From Pseudisothecium myosuroides (lineage: Eukaryota > Streptophyta > Bryopsida > Hypnales > Lembophyllaceae), in contig OX637292.1 in assembly GCA_951799445.1 (NCBI GenBank), positions 21,579,296-21,643,295 on the forward strand: a stretch of DNA of 64,000 bases. The letters are read 5' to 3'. Shown here piece after piece: positions 23,838-36,172 of this stretch. A program made the position numbers and the translations under genes. Each line of letters opens with the position of its first letter. Position 1 is the first letter of the stretch. The notes beneath the pieces were generated by a model that saw only the letters and a list, made by a program, of their open reading frames with translations, made no database searches and had not been told where the DNA came from.

Positions 23838-26800
23838 ATGGCGCCCGGGGAAACGGTGGCTGTGACAGGGGCTTCGGGATTCATCGCCTCGTGGCTGGTC
23901 AAGACGTTGTTGGAGAAAGGATACAACGTGAAGGGCACCGTTCGGAATCCAGGTGAGGACTTTACTGCGGAGGTTTCTAAGTAGTGTGGAAATGTTTATT
24001 ATGAAATGTCTCAAATTCATGTTTGTTTTGTACTTGATTATCAGCTTTCGCATTATCAGTTGTCACTAAGCTGCTTGCTTGTCCCCTCTACTGCAAGATT
24101 GATTGCAACAAAGACATAAGTCTTACTACACTGTCAATTTATCCTGTTAGTGAGGGCGTCGTATTAGTGTCGATCGTTTGCTGCAAATTCATAAGAAGAG
24201 GTTATTTTGCAGACCCTGCTACACGTACTGGTGCATCCCAATGTAGCTCACAATGTTCAGAGTGCTAGTCCAACTAACTTCCACCGGTTTCTTAGTTGTG
24301 ATCAGGGCTTGTAACAAGGGTTCAGATCAGTGAAAATTTACTCTGAAATGTACGCCTGCAATCGCTGCTTAAAATGAATGCTTTCTGTACATGTCAGTTG
24401 ACAATTCAATTCAGTGTGCACGTACCTACCTTAATCTCTACAGGCCGAAATTGGCCACTAATTGTGATTTTTGGAGCACTTTCGGGTGGATCATTTGGGG
24501 ACTCCCATGGTTTTCTTTCTAATTTCACTTCATTTTGACCAACACATACAATGTTCGTCACTGCTTCTGGAAATACCAATTTCAGTCACCTCGGTCGTCT
24601 GAATTGTTTCTTCAATGAAATCGGTCAATTCTAATGTCTTATGTTGCTATTTTCTCCTCTGTATCGATCCCATCATGCACCACATGTCAAATGTTCAATC
24701 CAGGAAGAGTGGAAAACTCTAGTATCACATCAGAAGAGTGTCGGATCGTGATCACTCCCCAAGTGAACCCATTTGAAGAGTTCCTAAAAATTCTAGAATT
24801 TTTTCTTGCGCTGGGTGTTGTGCAGAGAAGGCGAAGTTCTTGCTCGAGTTGCCAGGTGCCAAGGAGCGTCTGCAGTTGTGCGCAGCTGATCTCCTCATGC
24901 CAGGCTCGTTCGACTCCATCTTTCAGGGCTGCGATGGTGTCTTCCACACTGCATCTCCCACGGTATCCATGAAGCCTGGTGACACTCTGGCTAACCCCGA
25001 AGTAAGTGAAGAGTCCATTTGCTGACATTTGTTGAAGCTCCGTTTGTCAACTTGCATGTTCCTAACAAATTTGTGACTGCATTAGCCGTTGTTATAATTT
25101 CTGCAAAATTTTCTGCAGAATTTTCGTGAATACTGACATTCGAGCACAGGAAGGTTGTTTCGCTTCCCATGTGTGAAATAAACGTACTCAGCATTGTCCT
25201 CTCAGAGGATATGCAACAGTTTCTTGACCCTAGGGGGAAAGTGAGAGTACAAAGAGTTTGCACTTATCACATAGGGGGATGGATTTATGGCGAATTTCGT
25301 GAAAATGGCAATCATTCAGGAACTTTGACACTTTTACAGTTTAGACCGCGCGGTCTAAAATCTATACCGGTCCTAGATGGTTTAGATTGCACAATCTGAA
25401 ATCTATACTGAAATCTATACCAGTCCTAGATGGTTTAGACTGCACAATTTTAGATTGGTGTATGGAATATTGCCATTTTAACAAAATTTGCCATTATCAA
25501 TTCCTCTGTCTCACTTTCCCGCTTGTGTGAGTGACTTTTGAGTGGAGAAAATAGTGGAGATTTGAGACGACGTCAAGTAGTTCAACGTGATTGGTAGAAT
25601 AACTATGTTCGTTCCTGTGACTTGGCTAGTTCGTGGTGCCAATTGAAGTTGTTATACAAGCTAGACTAACTTTCGCAATAATTACGTGTCTTGAAGAAAT
25701 TCTGGGGCATCACTTGAATTAAGGAGATTGAAGCATTCTATCCCACTTGCCATGAAATAGACTGCCCTTCCTAGTAGAGTATCGTTTGCAAGTGAAAAGG
25801 GGTTACGATTGTGAATGGGCTATGCAATGAGACTGAGAGACTCTGTCCCATTCGTGGTGCAGGAACAAATCTTCTAGAGGCTTGAATTTGCAGCTTGTTT
25901 CGTAGTGTAATTGCACTAGAGATTTTTCGTATTTCCGATCCTATTAGGAATTAGGGCTCAATTTTTGAGTGGCAATAGCAACTTTACAGTACGTAAGAAC
26001 CTACTCATACTTTCTCATTTCACTGTAGCTTGTGTCAGTGATGCAATTCCTAGCTTCTCTCCTGCAGTGACGAGCCAAAAATAAATTCTGCTGAAAAATA
26101 GAGTGATTCGGAAAAATACTGATAAGAAGAGAGTTGAAAGTGTTGTAAGGGACATTTCCAGCACATTTCTAGCTCCTCTAAATTGTGAGGATTTCGAAGA
26201 CTATAATAATGGCTGACTTGCGTGAATGGAATGCAGGCCGAGCTCGTGGAGCCAGCACTCCAGGGGACACTGAACGTGCTGGAATCCTGCGCCAAGGCAC
26301 GCCCAAAGCGCATTGTGCTCACCTCATCAATTGTGTCCATTCTCATATCACCAAAAAATGTTCCTGGAGCTGTCATTGACGAGAGCTTCTGGAGTGAGCC
26401 TGACATTATTCAAGCAAATCTGGTCAGGACCAATTCAACTCCTCCCGGAATTCATAAGTATCTAGACTTTCATGCAAGTTATATTGCCACTCTTTGGTAT
26501 GCATCTGTATCCTGTATTGTCACGCTTTCAACTGCTTTGGAACCAAATTATCATGCATGACCTCTAATATGCCTACTACTTATGTTACAGAGTCCAGAGT
26601 TTGGAGCGTACACTCTGGGCAAGACGCTGGCCGAGAAAGCAGCCTGGGACTTTGTGAACAAACACGACTTGAACATGGTGGTGATGAACCCCGTGATTGT
26701 TGTTGGTCCCTCGCTGTTGGATACTATGAACAAGACAAACGAATTTCCATATATTATTATTAATGGTACGAATTTTTCCCAGAGATACTCTCCTGCACTG

Positions 26801-27884
26801 TGAATCAATTATGCAATTGCGGTCTACTTAATTGCGTCGTTTTCTGTAGAGATTCCTATGTACATTATTTTCAGTTTTTAATTCTTTTTAGTTTTTAGTT
26901 ATTGTTGGGGTGACTCCAAGAGTGTACTAATGGTGGACAATTCTGCATATTTATGGTTTTGTTCTTTTGGTAGGTAGAAATCTAGTTTCTCGTGCAAATC
27001 ATCACTTTTTATCGACACTCCCTGAAGTTCTTAAAGGCTTCAGTCTACAGTAGATAGAACAGAATTTTTGTTGAAACCTGGTGATATATTTAGCTAATAG
27101 AAGTCCTGTCTGCAAAGAGATTCCTGTGTGCATATGGACTGAAAAATGTGACTGATCACTTCCTGCAGGAACCATGAAGGACATCCCCAATACTATGGGT
27201 TGTTTTGTTGGTGTGAAGGATGTGGCGAAGGCACACATTTTGGGGTATGAGAAGCCTGAAGCTGAAGGCCGCCATATCCTTAATGCAAAAGTGATGCACT
27301 ACGGTGACTTTGCTGCTCTTCTGAAGAAGCTGTTTCCACAATACAACATCGAGACCAGGTATGAAGATGTACACAGTCCTCCGCATGCCTTGTCATTTTT
27401 TTCACAGTTTATATTTTTAAACACAAACACCAGTCAAAGTACATTTCATTGCAAAACAGGAACACAGAACACCCCTTGTGGCAGTTTTTCATGAGTATAT
27501 TTGGATATGCCAGTACTTCCATCTTGTCCTTCCGATGGATTGGCATTTGGATTCCAGTACATTACCTGACCCTTAGGGAGCCAAACTGCAAAGTTTGCAA
27601 GGTTCAACTGATTTTCAACTTTAGCTCACCATAATTTCTTACGTCAATAAGTCAAACCTCTTCTAGGAATTTGCATTGAGAATCCAAAGAAGTTGGTTTC
27701 CTATATTGAGATTTTGAGACGTCTCTTGAGCAAATCCAGGGAAGATGAGAATCAGAAACCGCGAGCTTCCCCATTTGTCCTCTCCACCAAGAAAGCGAAG
27801 GACTTGGGAGTGGAGTTTCAGCCCTTGGAGGAGGTTCTTCAGGAAATGGTTGCAAGCTTCAAAAAGAACAAGTTCTTGACATGA
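23838..27884 (+). CDS. CCR-like short-chain reductase, copy 2
   Basis: Exons 23838-23952, 24826-25001, 26237-26422, 26591-26765, 27169-27358, 27740-27884; 328 aa, with exon lengths (115, 176, 186, 175, 190, 145) identical to copies 1 and 3. It has the same Rossmann motif, catalytic Ser, and Tyr-x3-Lys (here GAYTLGK). It is the most diverged in presumed substrate-side loops: NPVIVVGP instead of [23 protein letters not shown] instead of [15 protein letters not shown], and DIIQANL before the exon 3 end. The frame is fully open, so it is probably active. A hAT MITE occupies its upstream region and a Tourist-like MITE its second intron. The CCR signature KNWYCY is absent. Confidence 0.92.
25288..25493. 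mobile_element. PIF/Tourist-like MITE in intron 2 of CCR-like copy 2
   Basis: Ends TGGCGAATTTCGTGAAAATG and CATTTTAACAAAATTTGCCA, with TTA flanks at 25285-25287 and 25494-25496. Copy 3 reads through from GGATGGAT into ATCAATTCCTCTGTC without it. It contains the perfect 20-bp palindrome TTTAGACCGCGCGGTCTAAA at 25340-25359. Confidence 0.8.
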
Positions 27885-28082
27885 CTAGTTTTTATGCATA
27901 CAGTAAGCACACTACACCGTCCAGACTCACCTGAAGATGAGTGATGTGCACAATAAAATCAGATCTTACGTTTTCTGCTTTGCAACCAGGCAGTGGAAAA
28001 CTGGAAGGTGTGCTGATTTCTGTTGTTCAGAAGAGCAGTTTTTCAGAGGTGGTGCACTCAGCCTCTTCTGTGAATTATTATG

Positions 28083-28345
28083 TACTAGAATGCCCTGTGC
28101 TGTTGCCACAGTATAATAAAATAAAGTAAAAGTCATTTTCTAATTTTTTTAATTCTTGAAATTCAATATCTTTTTTATCTACCATGAGTTGGGATGCCAC
28201 AAAACAAAGTCTATGCACCTCTCCTTGCAGAGAACTTTCCAACGGTACTAAGAATGTGATTGGGGGACACAAGATTATGGAGATCTCAACATAACAAACA
28301 AAATAAAAATAAATAAAAAAAATCAAACACTGTAATTTAAGGTAT
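28083..28345 (+). repeat. Retroposon-like repeat, copy A
   Basis: Starts with a CTAGAATGCCCTGTGCTGTTG-like head, then GCCACAGTATAATAAAAT, an internal CACCTCTCCTTGCAG block, and a CAAA/AAAT-rich 3' tail. It is absent from the paralogous 3' flank of copy 3 (near 44800), so it inserted after duplication. A tandem second copy follows. Confidence 0.55.
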
Positions 28346-28351
28346 AGATAG

Positions 28352-28620
28352 AGCTAGTGTGCCCAATAGCCATTGCCACAATATAATAAAATAGCAGTAA
28401 AAGTAATTTTCTAATTTTTTAATTCACAAAAAATTTGAATTTCAATATCTTTTTCTGTTGTGAGTTGGAACATCACAAAACAAAGTCTAAGAACCCCTCC
28501 TTGCAGAAAGATTTCCGACTATACCAAGAATGCAACCAGGAAACATATGTATCTAAAAATTTCACTACAACAAACAAAACAAACAAGCAAAATAAAACAA
28601 ATAAAATAAACAAACAACCT
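28352..28620 (+). repeat. Retroposon-like repeat, copy B
   Basis: Head CTAGTGTGCCCAATAGCC, then GCCACAATATAATAAAAT, CCCCTCCTTGCAG, and a tail of AACAAACAAAACAAACAAGC type. About 270 bp out of register with copy A. The tail and variable 5' reach suggest a SINE-like retroposon; no RNA polymerase III boxes were verified. Confidence 0.5.
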
Positions 28621-29941
28621 CATTTAATATAATTCGTAGTACACTGATAGCTTTTTTGTTAATGAATTTTGTTTTAGTTAGAGGAAGTAGATAAATTAAT
28701 CCTCATGATTACACCAAGGTGCATTCTCTCACTTTGGGAGTAAACTTCTTGACTTCCTGTGGAGATGTAGCTTTGGTCAATGCAAATTCTCCTCTCTCTA
28801 GCCCTCACAAGGGCATTGCAAACCTAAAAGGTCCAATGAATGACTCCATTATTAATCCTAGAATGTTGGGTTGGTCACCGTGCAAATCATCATTTTTGTA
28901 TTGGGGTGATTGCATGAATGACTGGTTGTTTTTGTTCGGCTAGTACTCCTAGTACTATGAGTTTTTTGCATATGAATTTTTTTAAATAAAACAAAATAAG
29001 GATAATTAGTATAACACTAGAAATAGCATATCACCAAAATTTCAGATCTAAAAAATCTAGGTAAAAAGTTATTCACAAAAAAGTGTGAGCTGAAATTTTG
29101 AAGAAAATACATAGTTTGACGTTTTAATTTTTACAAAATAGGAAAAATAATTTTCCAAGAAACTAAAAATTGGCCATTTGGAAATACTTTATATTGAAGA
29201 TATTTCACCAAAAAAATTATCTTGAAACCATCTTCAACATTCAGAATTGCGAGCGCAAGAGAGCCTTCTTTGCATAGACGTAGAGGACACAAAATATAAT
29301 ATTTTTTAATGCCCCTCTGTAGGAACATGACTTCTTACTATGGAAATAGACCATAGAAATTTCAGCTCCAAATCATTAAATTTGGGGACTCCATAGTACT
29401 AAAAACCCTTAAAACTCAAAACGTGACATATTAGTTTAAATAATTTTTAAATATAAAATGATTTTTGAATTTTTTTGAAAAATATGAGATATGATTAAAC
29501 TCAAGAGAGGCACCTCCAATAAAAATTTCAAGTACATGCGAGTCATGCTGCAAAAGTTATAGCAGAAGGAATCTTTGGCACTCCCTCTGTGACAATGTTT
29601 CACTACTGGTCTTTCATGCAATCACCCATTGTGTGAACCATTTGCTTAAAAAACACCAAGAGCACTCATTCAAGGTCAAACTATTGTGCAAGACTTCCCC
29701 TTTTCACAAAAAATTCCAAGAATTAACATCTGCTATGACAACTGACAAGGTATGGCTTACTCAAGTTGAATTTTTTTTAAATGACAATGTGCAAGCATGT
29801 GTACATGCAATTTAAGCACATCAAATTGTCTTCTTACTAAATGGAGGTTTAAATCTCACCCTTACAAGAAGAGAGGATTCAATACAAATTTGCTCCAAAG
29901 GATGGTGAAATTATAACATTACAAAAAGTTTGAGGCTTTAA

Positions 29942-30866
29942 CCCCTAAAGTTCCTTGACTATGTTATCACCAAAAATGCTCCAAAACTGCCATTTCTAGT
30001 ACAAGTACCAAATTTTTGAAAAATATCATTTTTGGACACATGTAACCGTAGGATCTTGTAGTACTCTAGTTTGTGAGTATGTGGAAAAAATTTCAGAATT
30101 TTCCATTGTGTAGATTGCAAGATATTAGCGTTTGAAGTGGCAAAAGTCCTTTTTTTGGCCCTGCGAAAAGTCGGGCAGCTGCACTTCAAAAGGTCAGATT
30201 ATTATGAAAAAAATTCCAAAATGGTTGTGCTTCTTTGGATTCATTCTTCAGGGCAAGTTGGCTACACGCTTGAAAATTTTCAGATCATTTGGAGTTGTAC
30301 AACATACAAGAAAAAAATAAGAAGTAGAAAGAAGTAGAGAATGGTTCAAAACACAAAATTGTTAAGAAGTTAATTATAGAATTGAAAAATTCCAATCCCA
30401 ATGGTTTCTATGTTGTAATAAACAATCTACATCCTATAATTTTATTTTCTTTGAAAAATATTGAAAATTGAGTGAAATAAACAACTTCAAAGTTTATTTT
30501 AGAGTACACAATCCATAACTGCCCGCAAACTAAATATCCTCATAACGTTTGACTCATTGATCAAAATGGAATGATTCAAAGCTTTTCAGGTAGAGATAAA
30601 TTTAGTAAACCAATTTCAAATTTTTATTTTTGAAAAAAGTGATTTTTTTTTATCTGCCTGGACTGCCTGAGTTGACCAACAAACAACATTTTTGGCCATA
30701 ACTTTTGACTCGTATTTCCAAATGTCATGAAGTTTGGTGCATATGAAAGATATTCCTCATTCCCACCTTCGTTAAAAATTTCAGCTCAAAATATGCAAAT
30801 CTCTAGTCACAAGTACCTGCCCAAAATATCTATGTTGCCAAAAAACGCATGTTGGTCCTTTAGGGG
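29942..30866 (+). mobile_element. CCCCTAAA element E1
   Basis: TTAA at 29938-29941 and 30867-30870 flank the ends CCCCTAAAGTTCC and GTTGGTCCTTTAGGGG. The interior has family blocks AAAACTGCCATTTCTAG and GTAGGATCTTGTAG. About 925 bp, no coding capacity. Forms an inverted pair with E2. Confidence 0.8.
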
Positions 30867-31083
30867 TTAAAAGGTCTGTTTAAGGGAGGTTCCCCAAAGT
30901 AGTGAACCATTGCTGTGCTAGCCAAATTTTTTAATATTAAAAAATTAATAATTAATAATTAATAAATAATAAATAATAAAAGATAATAAAATAATAAAAA
31001 ATAACTAAATAATTACAATTTGATGTGGTAGTAGTAGTATAACAGTAGATTGTCAAAATTTTGTAATTTCAAATTTATTTTAA

Positions 31084-32466
31084 CCCCTAAAGGACCAACA
31101 TGCGTTTCTTGGCAACATAGAAATTTTGGCCAGCCTGGTATGCACAAGGATTTGCATATTTTAGATTGAAATTTTAATAGAAGGTGTGGATGAGAAATCT
31201 CTTTCATGTGCACTAAATTTTATAACATTTGAAAATATGAGTCAAAAGTTATAGCCTAATATATTATTTTATTTTGTAAATGGGCAGTCCGGGCAAATGA
31301 AAAATCACTTTTTTCAAAAATAAAAATTTGAAACTGATTTTTTAGATTTATATATATGAGGAAAGCTTGGAATCATTCCATTTTGATCAATGAGTCAAAA
31401 GTTATGAGGAGTTTTAGTTTGAGAGAAATTATAAATTCTCTATTCTAAAATAAGCTTTAAAGTCGTTTATTTAACTCAATCTTTAATTTTTTTTGGAAAA
31501 AATAGAATCACAAGATGTAGACTGTTTATTACAACATTGCAACCATTGGGATTGGCATTTCTCAATTCCATAATTAAATTCTTAACAATTTAGCATTTTG
31601 AATCATTCTCTACTTCTTTCTACTTACTATTTTTTCTGTGTGTTGTACAATTCCAAAAGATCTGAAATTTTTCAAGCATGTAGCCAACTTGCCTTGAAGA
31701 ATGAATTCAAAGAGTAACCACCATTTTGGACAATTTTTCATACAAATTTGACCTTGTGAAGTGCAGCTGCCCTGTTTTTTACAAGGCCAAAAAAAGTTTT
31801 TTTGTCAATTCAAATGCTAATATCTTGCAATCTACACAGTGGAAACTTCTGAAAAAAATTTCACATCTTTTCAAACCAGTGTACTATAAGATCCTACGGT
31901 TATATGAGTCAAAAAATGTTCTTTTTATAAATTTGGTACTTATACTAGAAATGACAGTTTTGGAGCATTTTGTATGAAAATATACATAACATTCAGTAGC
32001 CCTTTAGAGGGCTGCCTTTTGTGGATGCAAGTGTCTTGGACGAAACTCATCCAGAATTTTAAGAGTTGGTAGGACGAGAGGGCCACTCAATGAAGTTCAA
32101 GTTTAATTGTAATTGAAAATTGACATGCCCCTTATCCGACTAAGTGTCAAATTTGTGCATGGTCTCTGTAAATTTTAATTTATAACAATTTCAATTACTG
32201 CACTTAGCTGGCCAACCATAGCGCATTTAAATACTTTTAATTTTTTTAAAGTTATCCAAGTCAATGTGTAATTATCATTGACTGATCTTTTAAACATATT
32301 GGTTCTTTGTAGGTGCGGCCTACTTACTTTTCCAAGCTTTCTCACAATTTCGACAAGTGTCTCAATAGTTACTGATATCATGTGGAATATTCCACATCAC
32401 TTCAATCGGAAGGAGGCAATACTCATACTTACTACTGAATGTTATATAGTCATAGAACTTTAGGGG
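31084..32466 (-). mobile_element. CCCCTAAA element E2 with nested insertion
   Basis: Flanked by TTAA at 31080-31083 and 32467-32470. Its start CCCCTAAAGGACCAACATGC is the reverse complement of the E1 end, and the body is the inverted equivalent of E1. A segment of about 450 bp (roughly 31990-32440) interrupts it near the far end. Confidence 0.75.
31986..32445. mobile_element. Small element nested in E2
   Basis: Bounded by the inverted repeat ATAACATTCAGTAG (31986-31999) and CTACTGAATGTTAT (32432-32445). E1 lacks this segment at the same place. TSD not resolved; superfamily unknown. Confidence 0.5.
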
Positions 32467-32716
32467 TTAAAAACTAATTTTTTTTTTCATTTTCATTTAA
32501 ATTATTTAATTAATTAAATTATTTTTTTAAATTGTTATTTCGGCTTGTGTTCTTTGCTATCAGGAACTGATGGCGTTCTTTAAGCCTCAAACTTCTTGTA
32601 ATGGCTCAAAAAGAGAAGATTTAAATGGATATCATGGTAGTGGTAGTGACGGTGTTTAGAACAGTTTGAAGACTTTAGAAGTGAATCCCAATCAGCAATA
32701 AGGTATAAGCACATTT

Positions 32717-33004
32717 CACTAAAAGAAAACTACATTTTACTTGTCAAAAACTACATTTTATTTGACAAAAATTGCATTGTACTAAATAGAAAAATATGGA
32801 ATCGGTTTTGTTGAGTTCTCCCTTTGTAAAGCAAAATTTTGCATTCCAACTTTTCAACACAGAATTTGACAAGTAAAATGCAAAATTTTGTGTTAGAATG
32901 CAAAATTTTGCGTTACAAAGGGAGACCTCAACAAAATTGATTCCATACTTTTTTGTTGAGTAAAATGCAGTTTTTGACAAGTACAACGCACTTTTCTTCT
33001 AGTG
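32717..33004. mobile_element. CACTA-type MITE
   Basis: Starts CACTAAAAGAAAAC and ends TTTTCTTCTAGTG, flanked by TTT on both sides (3-bp TSD, as usual for CACTA/CMC elements). Inside are subterminal repeats of the type TGACAAGTA/TACTTGTCA and GCAAAATTTTG. 288 bp, non-coding. Confidence 0.75.
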
Positions 33005-33711
33005 TTTGAGTGACCATAATCAAATGATAGTAAGGTAGAAACACCCAAAAGTATCCCTGTTCCCATTCTTGTACCCAAGACTACTACTAAATCTGTCCCT
33101 AGCTTCCCATTAATGTGTCCTTCAAATGTTTAATTCTGATTCGTTGACGCAGTGAAGGACACATACTTAACTTTCATTTGTTGACTACTGATTTTTGCAA
33201 ATTTCGGTTTAGGGTCCACCTATGTGACAATTTCAATAGTCTAGAGAGCCAACACTTTGAAAAATCATAGAAAATACATACCACATCCAAAAAATCTATT
33301 TTTTTTTAATATTCATGATTTTCACTTTCTAAGTATAAGGAATGAGGATGAGTCGTTACAAAAAATCTAAACCATGTACTAGGCTATTTGACTTTCGACC
33401 GCGGTGCAATTACAAAGAATTTTTTTAAAATAATTTTTAAAATTAAAAATAATAATAATTTAAAAAAAATTGCAAGTCTGATGTGGCACTACCTACGATC
33501 ATGTGGGCTATATATATATATATATATGGCTTTTTTTTTGTTGTTGTTGTTACTACACTGTTGCATGCAATCAAATGGCCTTCTGCAGGTCTCAAATTTT
33601 TCCTAATGTATTGCGAAAAGCAAGGCTACTTTCTCATAATCCAGATTGTTTTGTTTTATTTTGTTTTGCTCTTGTGCCCTTATGCCTTTCTTGAAAGAAA
33701 AAACAATTTAA

Positions 33712-34625
33712 CCCCTAAAGGACCAAGCCTTTTTTTTGCCAAAAAACACTCAAAACTGCTATTTCTATAGCAAAGAGTAAAAAAAATTGGAAATTGTTTC
33801 TTTTGCACATCTGATTGTAGGATCTTATACCTAAATAGGAGTACAAAAATGTGTGGAAAATTTTTTAGAATTTTTGACCATACAGATTGCAAGTTATCTG
33901 CGTTTAAAGTAGAAAAAACAAATTTTTCAACATTGTGGGACTACATTTTTTGACTTTGAACATTTTTAATTAAAATTTTTTGCAATACAAAGTTTTGAGC
34001 TTGAAATATTTACAGTGGAGAATTGATTTGAGAGTCTAGGAAAAAAAATTTCTAAAAAATTTAATTTTTATTCTTTAAAAAATTGTTAAATAGAAGTAGG
34101 AACGAGATAGAAGGAAAATCTAAAATATGAATATCTTTTAGATGGAATTAAAATGCACTAATCCCAATGGTGAGATTGTTCCAGCAAGCAAATTAAACCA
34201 TGTGGAACTTTTTTTTTGAAAAATTGTAAAATTGCATTCAGAAATGAATCCTACAAGGGTTTTTTTCAAATAGATGTTCTAATGGTTCAAAAATCAAGAT
34301 TGTCCATAACTTTCTCATACCAAATCCAAATGGAATGAATGAAAGCTTCTTGTGTAGACAAAAATATAATCTAGAAGAATTTTAATTTATTTTTTTAAAT
34401 TCAGATTTAAAAAAAAAAATTGTTGCCTCCTCTCCCTTGTTTTGAACTTATTTAGGCATAACTTTTTTTTTTGGGCACTGATTGAAAAAAAATTATATTC
34501 CCATGAAGCTAATTAACCTTTCTATCTTCAAAAAAAAGTTTCAAAAAAACAGGACAAAATTTCAGCCCATAGGTACCTCCCCAAAATCCCATTTGTCCCC
34601 CAAAGGGATAGTGGTCCTTTAGGGA
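33712..34625 (+). mobile_element. CCCCTAAA element E3
   Basis: TTAA at 33708-33711 and 34626-34629; ends CCCCTAAAGGACCAAGCC and GTGGTCCTTTAGGGA (one mismatch). Same orientation as E4, about 100 bp away. Confidence 0.8.
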
Positions 34626-34727
34626 TTAAAAAGGTTTGCTGTAATCATCTTAGTTACTTGCTTTCACATGTTTTCTTTGCATTTTGATTTCAGGCAGCCA
34701 TTCCTTTGTTTCAATTTTGACCCTTAA

Positions 34728-35641
34728 CCCCTAAAGGATCAAGGCCTTTTTTTTGCCAAAAAACACTCAAAATTGCTATTTCTATTGCAAAGAGTAAATT
34801 TTATTTTTTTTTATTTTTTTTGCACATCTAATTATAGAATCTTGCACCTAACTAGTATGTAAATGTGTGGAAAATATTTTAGAATTTTTAAATGCACCGA
34901 TTGCAAGATATTTGCATTTAAAGTGAAGAAAACAAGTTTTTTAGCACCTTGCTTGACTAGATTTTTTGACTTTGAACCTTCTTAATTTAAATTTTTTGCA
35001 CTACAAAGTTTTGAGCTTAAAATCTTTATAGCAAGGAATTGAGTTTAGAGTCTACAAAAAAAAATTTAAAAACTTAATTTTCATTCTTAAAAAAAGTATT
35101 AAGTAGAAGTAGGTACGAGGTAGAAGGAAAATATAAATTATTAATATCTCCAAAATGGAATTGAAAAGCACTAATTCCAATGGTGACCGGGAATGGTGAA
35201 ATTGCTCTAGCAAGCAAACTAAGCCATGTAGAACTTTTTTTTCTTAAAATTGTAAAAATTCCATTTGAAAATGGATTCTATAAGTTATTTTTCAAGAAGA
35301 TGCTCTATGCCCCCAAAACAAGTTTGTCCATAACTTTTACATAACAAATTCAAATGAAATGAATCAAATCTTTCCATGATGGTAAGAATATAATCTATGA
35401 GGAAAAAAAATTTAATTCATATTTTTCAAATGTTTTTGCTGCCTAGTGTCCTCTATTTTTAGCTTATTTGGGTATAACTTTTGTTTCGAAGTACCAATTG
35501 ACAAAAACATTATATTCTCACAAATCTAATCAGTTTTTCTATCTCCAAAAGAAGTTTTTAAAAATCATAATAAAAATTGAGACCACAGGTATTTGTCCAA
35601 AATTCAATTTGTCCCCCGAGGGAACAATGGTCCTTTAGGGG
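34728..35641 (+). mobile_element. CCCCTAAA element E4
   Basis: TTAA at 34724-34727 and 35642-35645; ends CCCCTAAAGGATCAAGGCC and ATGGTCCTTTAGGGG. Diverged direct copy of E3. Confidence 0.8.
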
Positions 35642-36172
35642 TTAAAGGTTTGACCTCCATGACCAAGGTAGGCACCAAAACTACTTCAATTATTGGACCA
35701 ATAGGTGCATTCAAGGTTTTATATTAATTGCCTAGGAGCCTAAAATTAATTCCTTGAAAAAGGCCCCACTTCCCAATTGCAAATTGCAGTTGCTGTCCAT
35801 TAGTAGGGGGCCAATTGAGGTAGCTCTAATGGCCTTTGAATTGAACATTTTAGTTGGGTTTGGAAAATCAACTTATGTGTACACTGGTGCAATTGAATTG
35901 ACTTTTTACATGGTTTGAAATTTCAATCAAATAAATGAATGAGTCGTTACAATCCTTAAATCAACATTTTGCTTTATTTCCATAGTCATTGAATTGTCTA
36001 TATATAGGATGGTTTTAGTTAATCAATATTTGAAATGTTATGTAGTTGTTAGACACTCTAATTTATGAATTATGTGGCCTTGGATGTGTAATGTAAAAGT
36101 TATGACCAAGAAACATTGTTCCTGGAAACATGTGTCAATAAATATAATAGTTGTTCCTCATACTCAATCTAG

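Larger units (their letters stand above)
27885..29937. other. 3' flank of copy 2, shared with copy 3
   Basis: 27940-28080 matches 44665-44790 (ACGTTTTCTGCTTTGCAACC and on), 28700-28800 matches 44895-44990, and 29630-29880 matches 45085-45310. Unit 2 therefore shares at least 1.5 kb of downstream flank with unit 3. Between these blocks are retroposon-like repeats and AT-rich sequence. No gene is supported. Confidence 0.6.

Noticed and set aside
33508..33530. TATATATA run as a promoter
   Set aside because: A simple (TA)n microsatellite in a region without genes.
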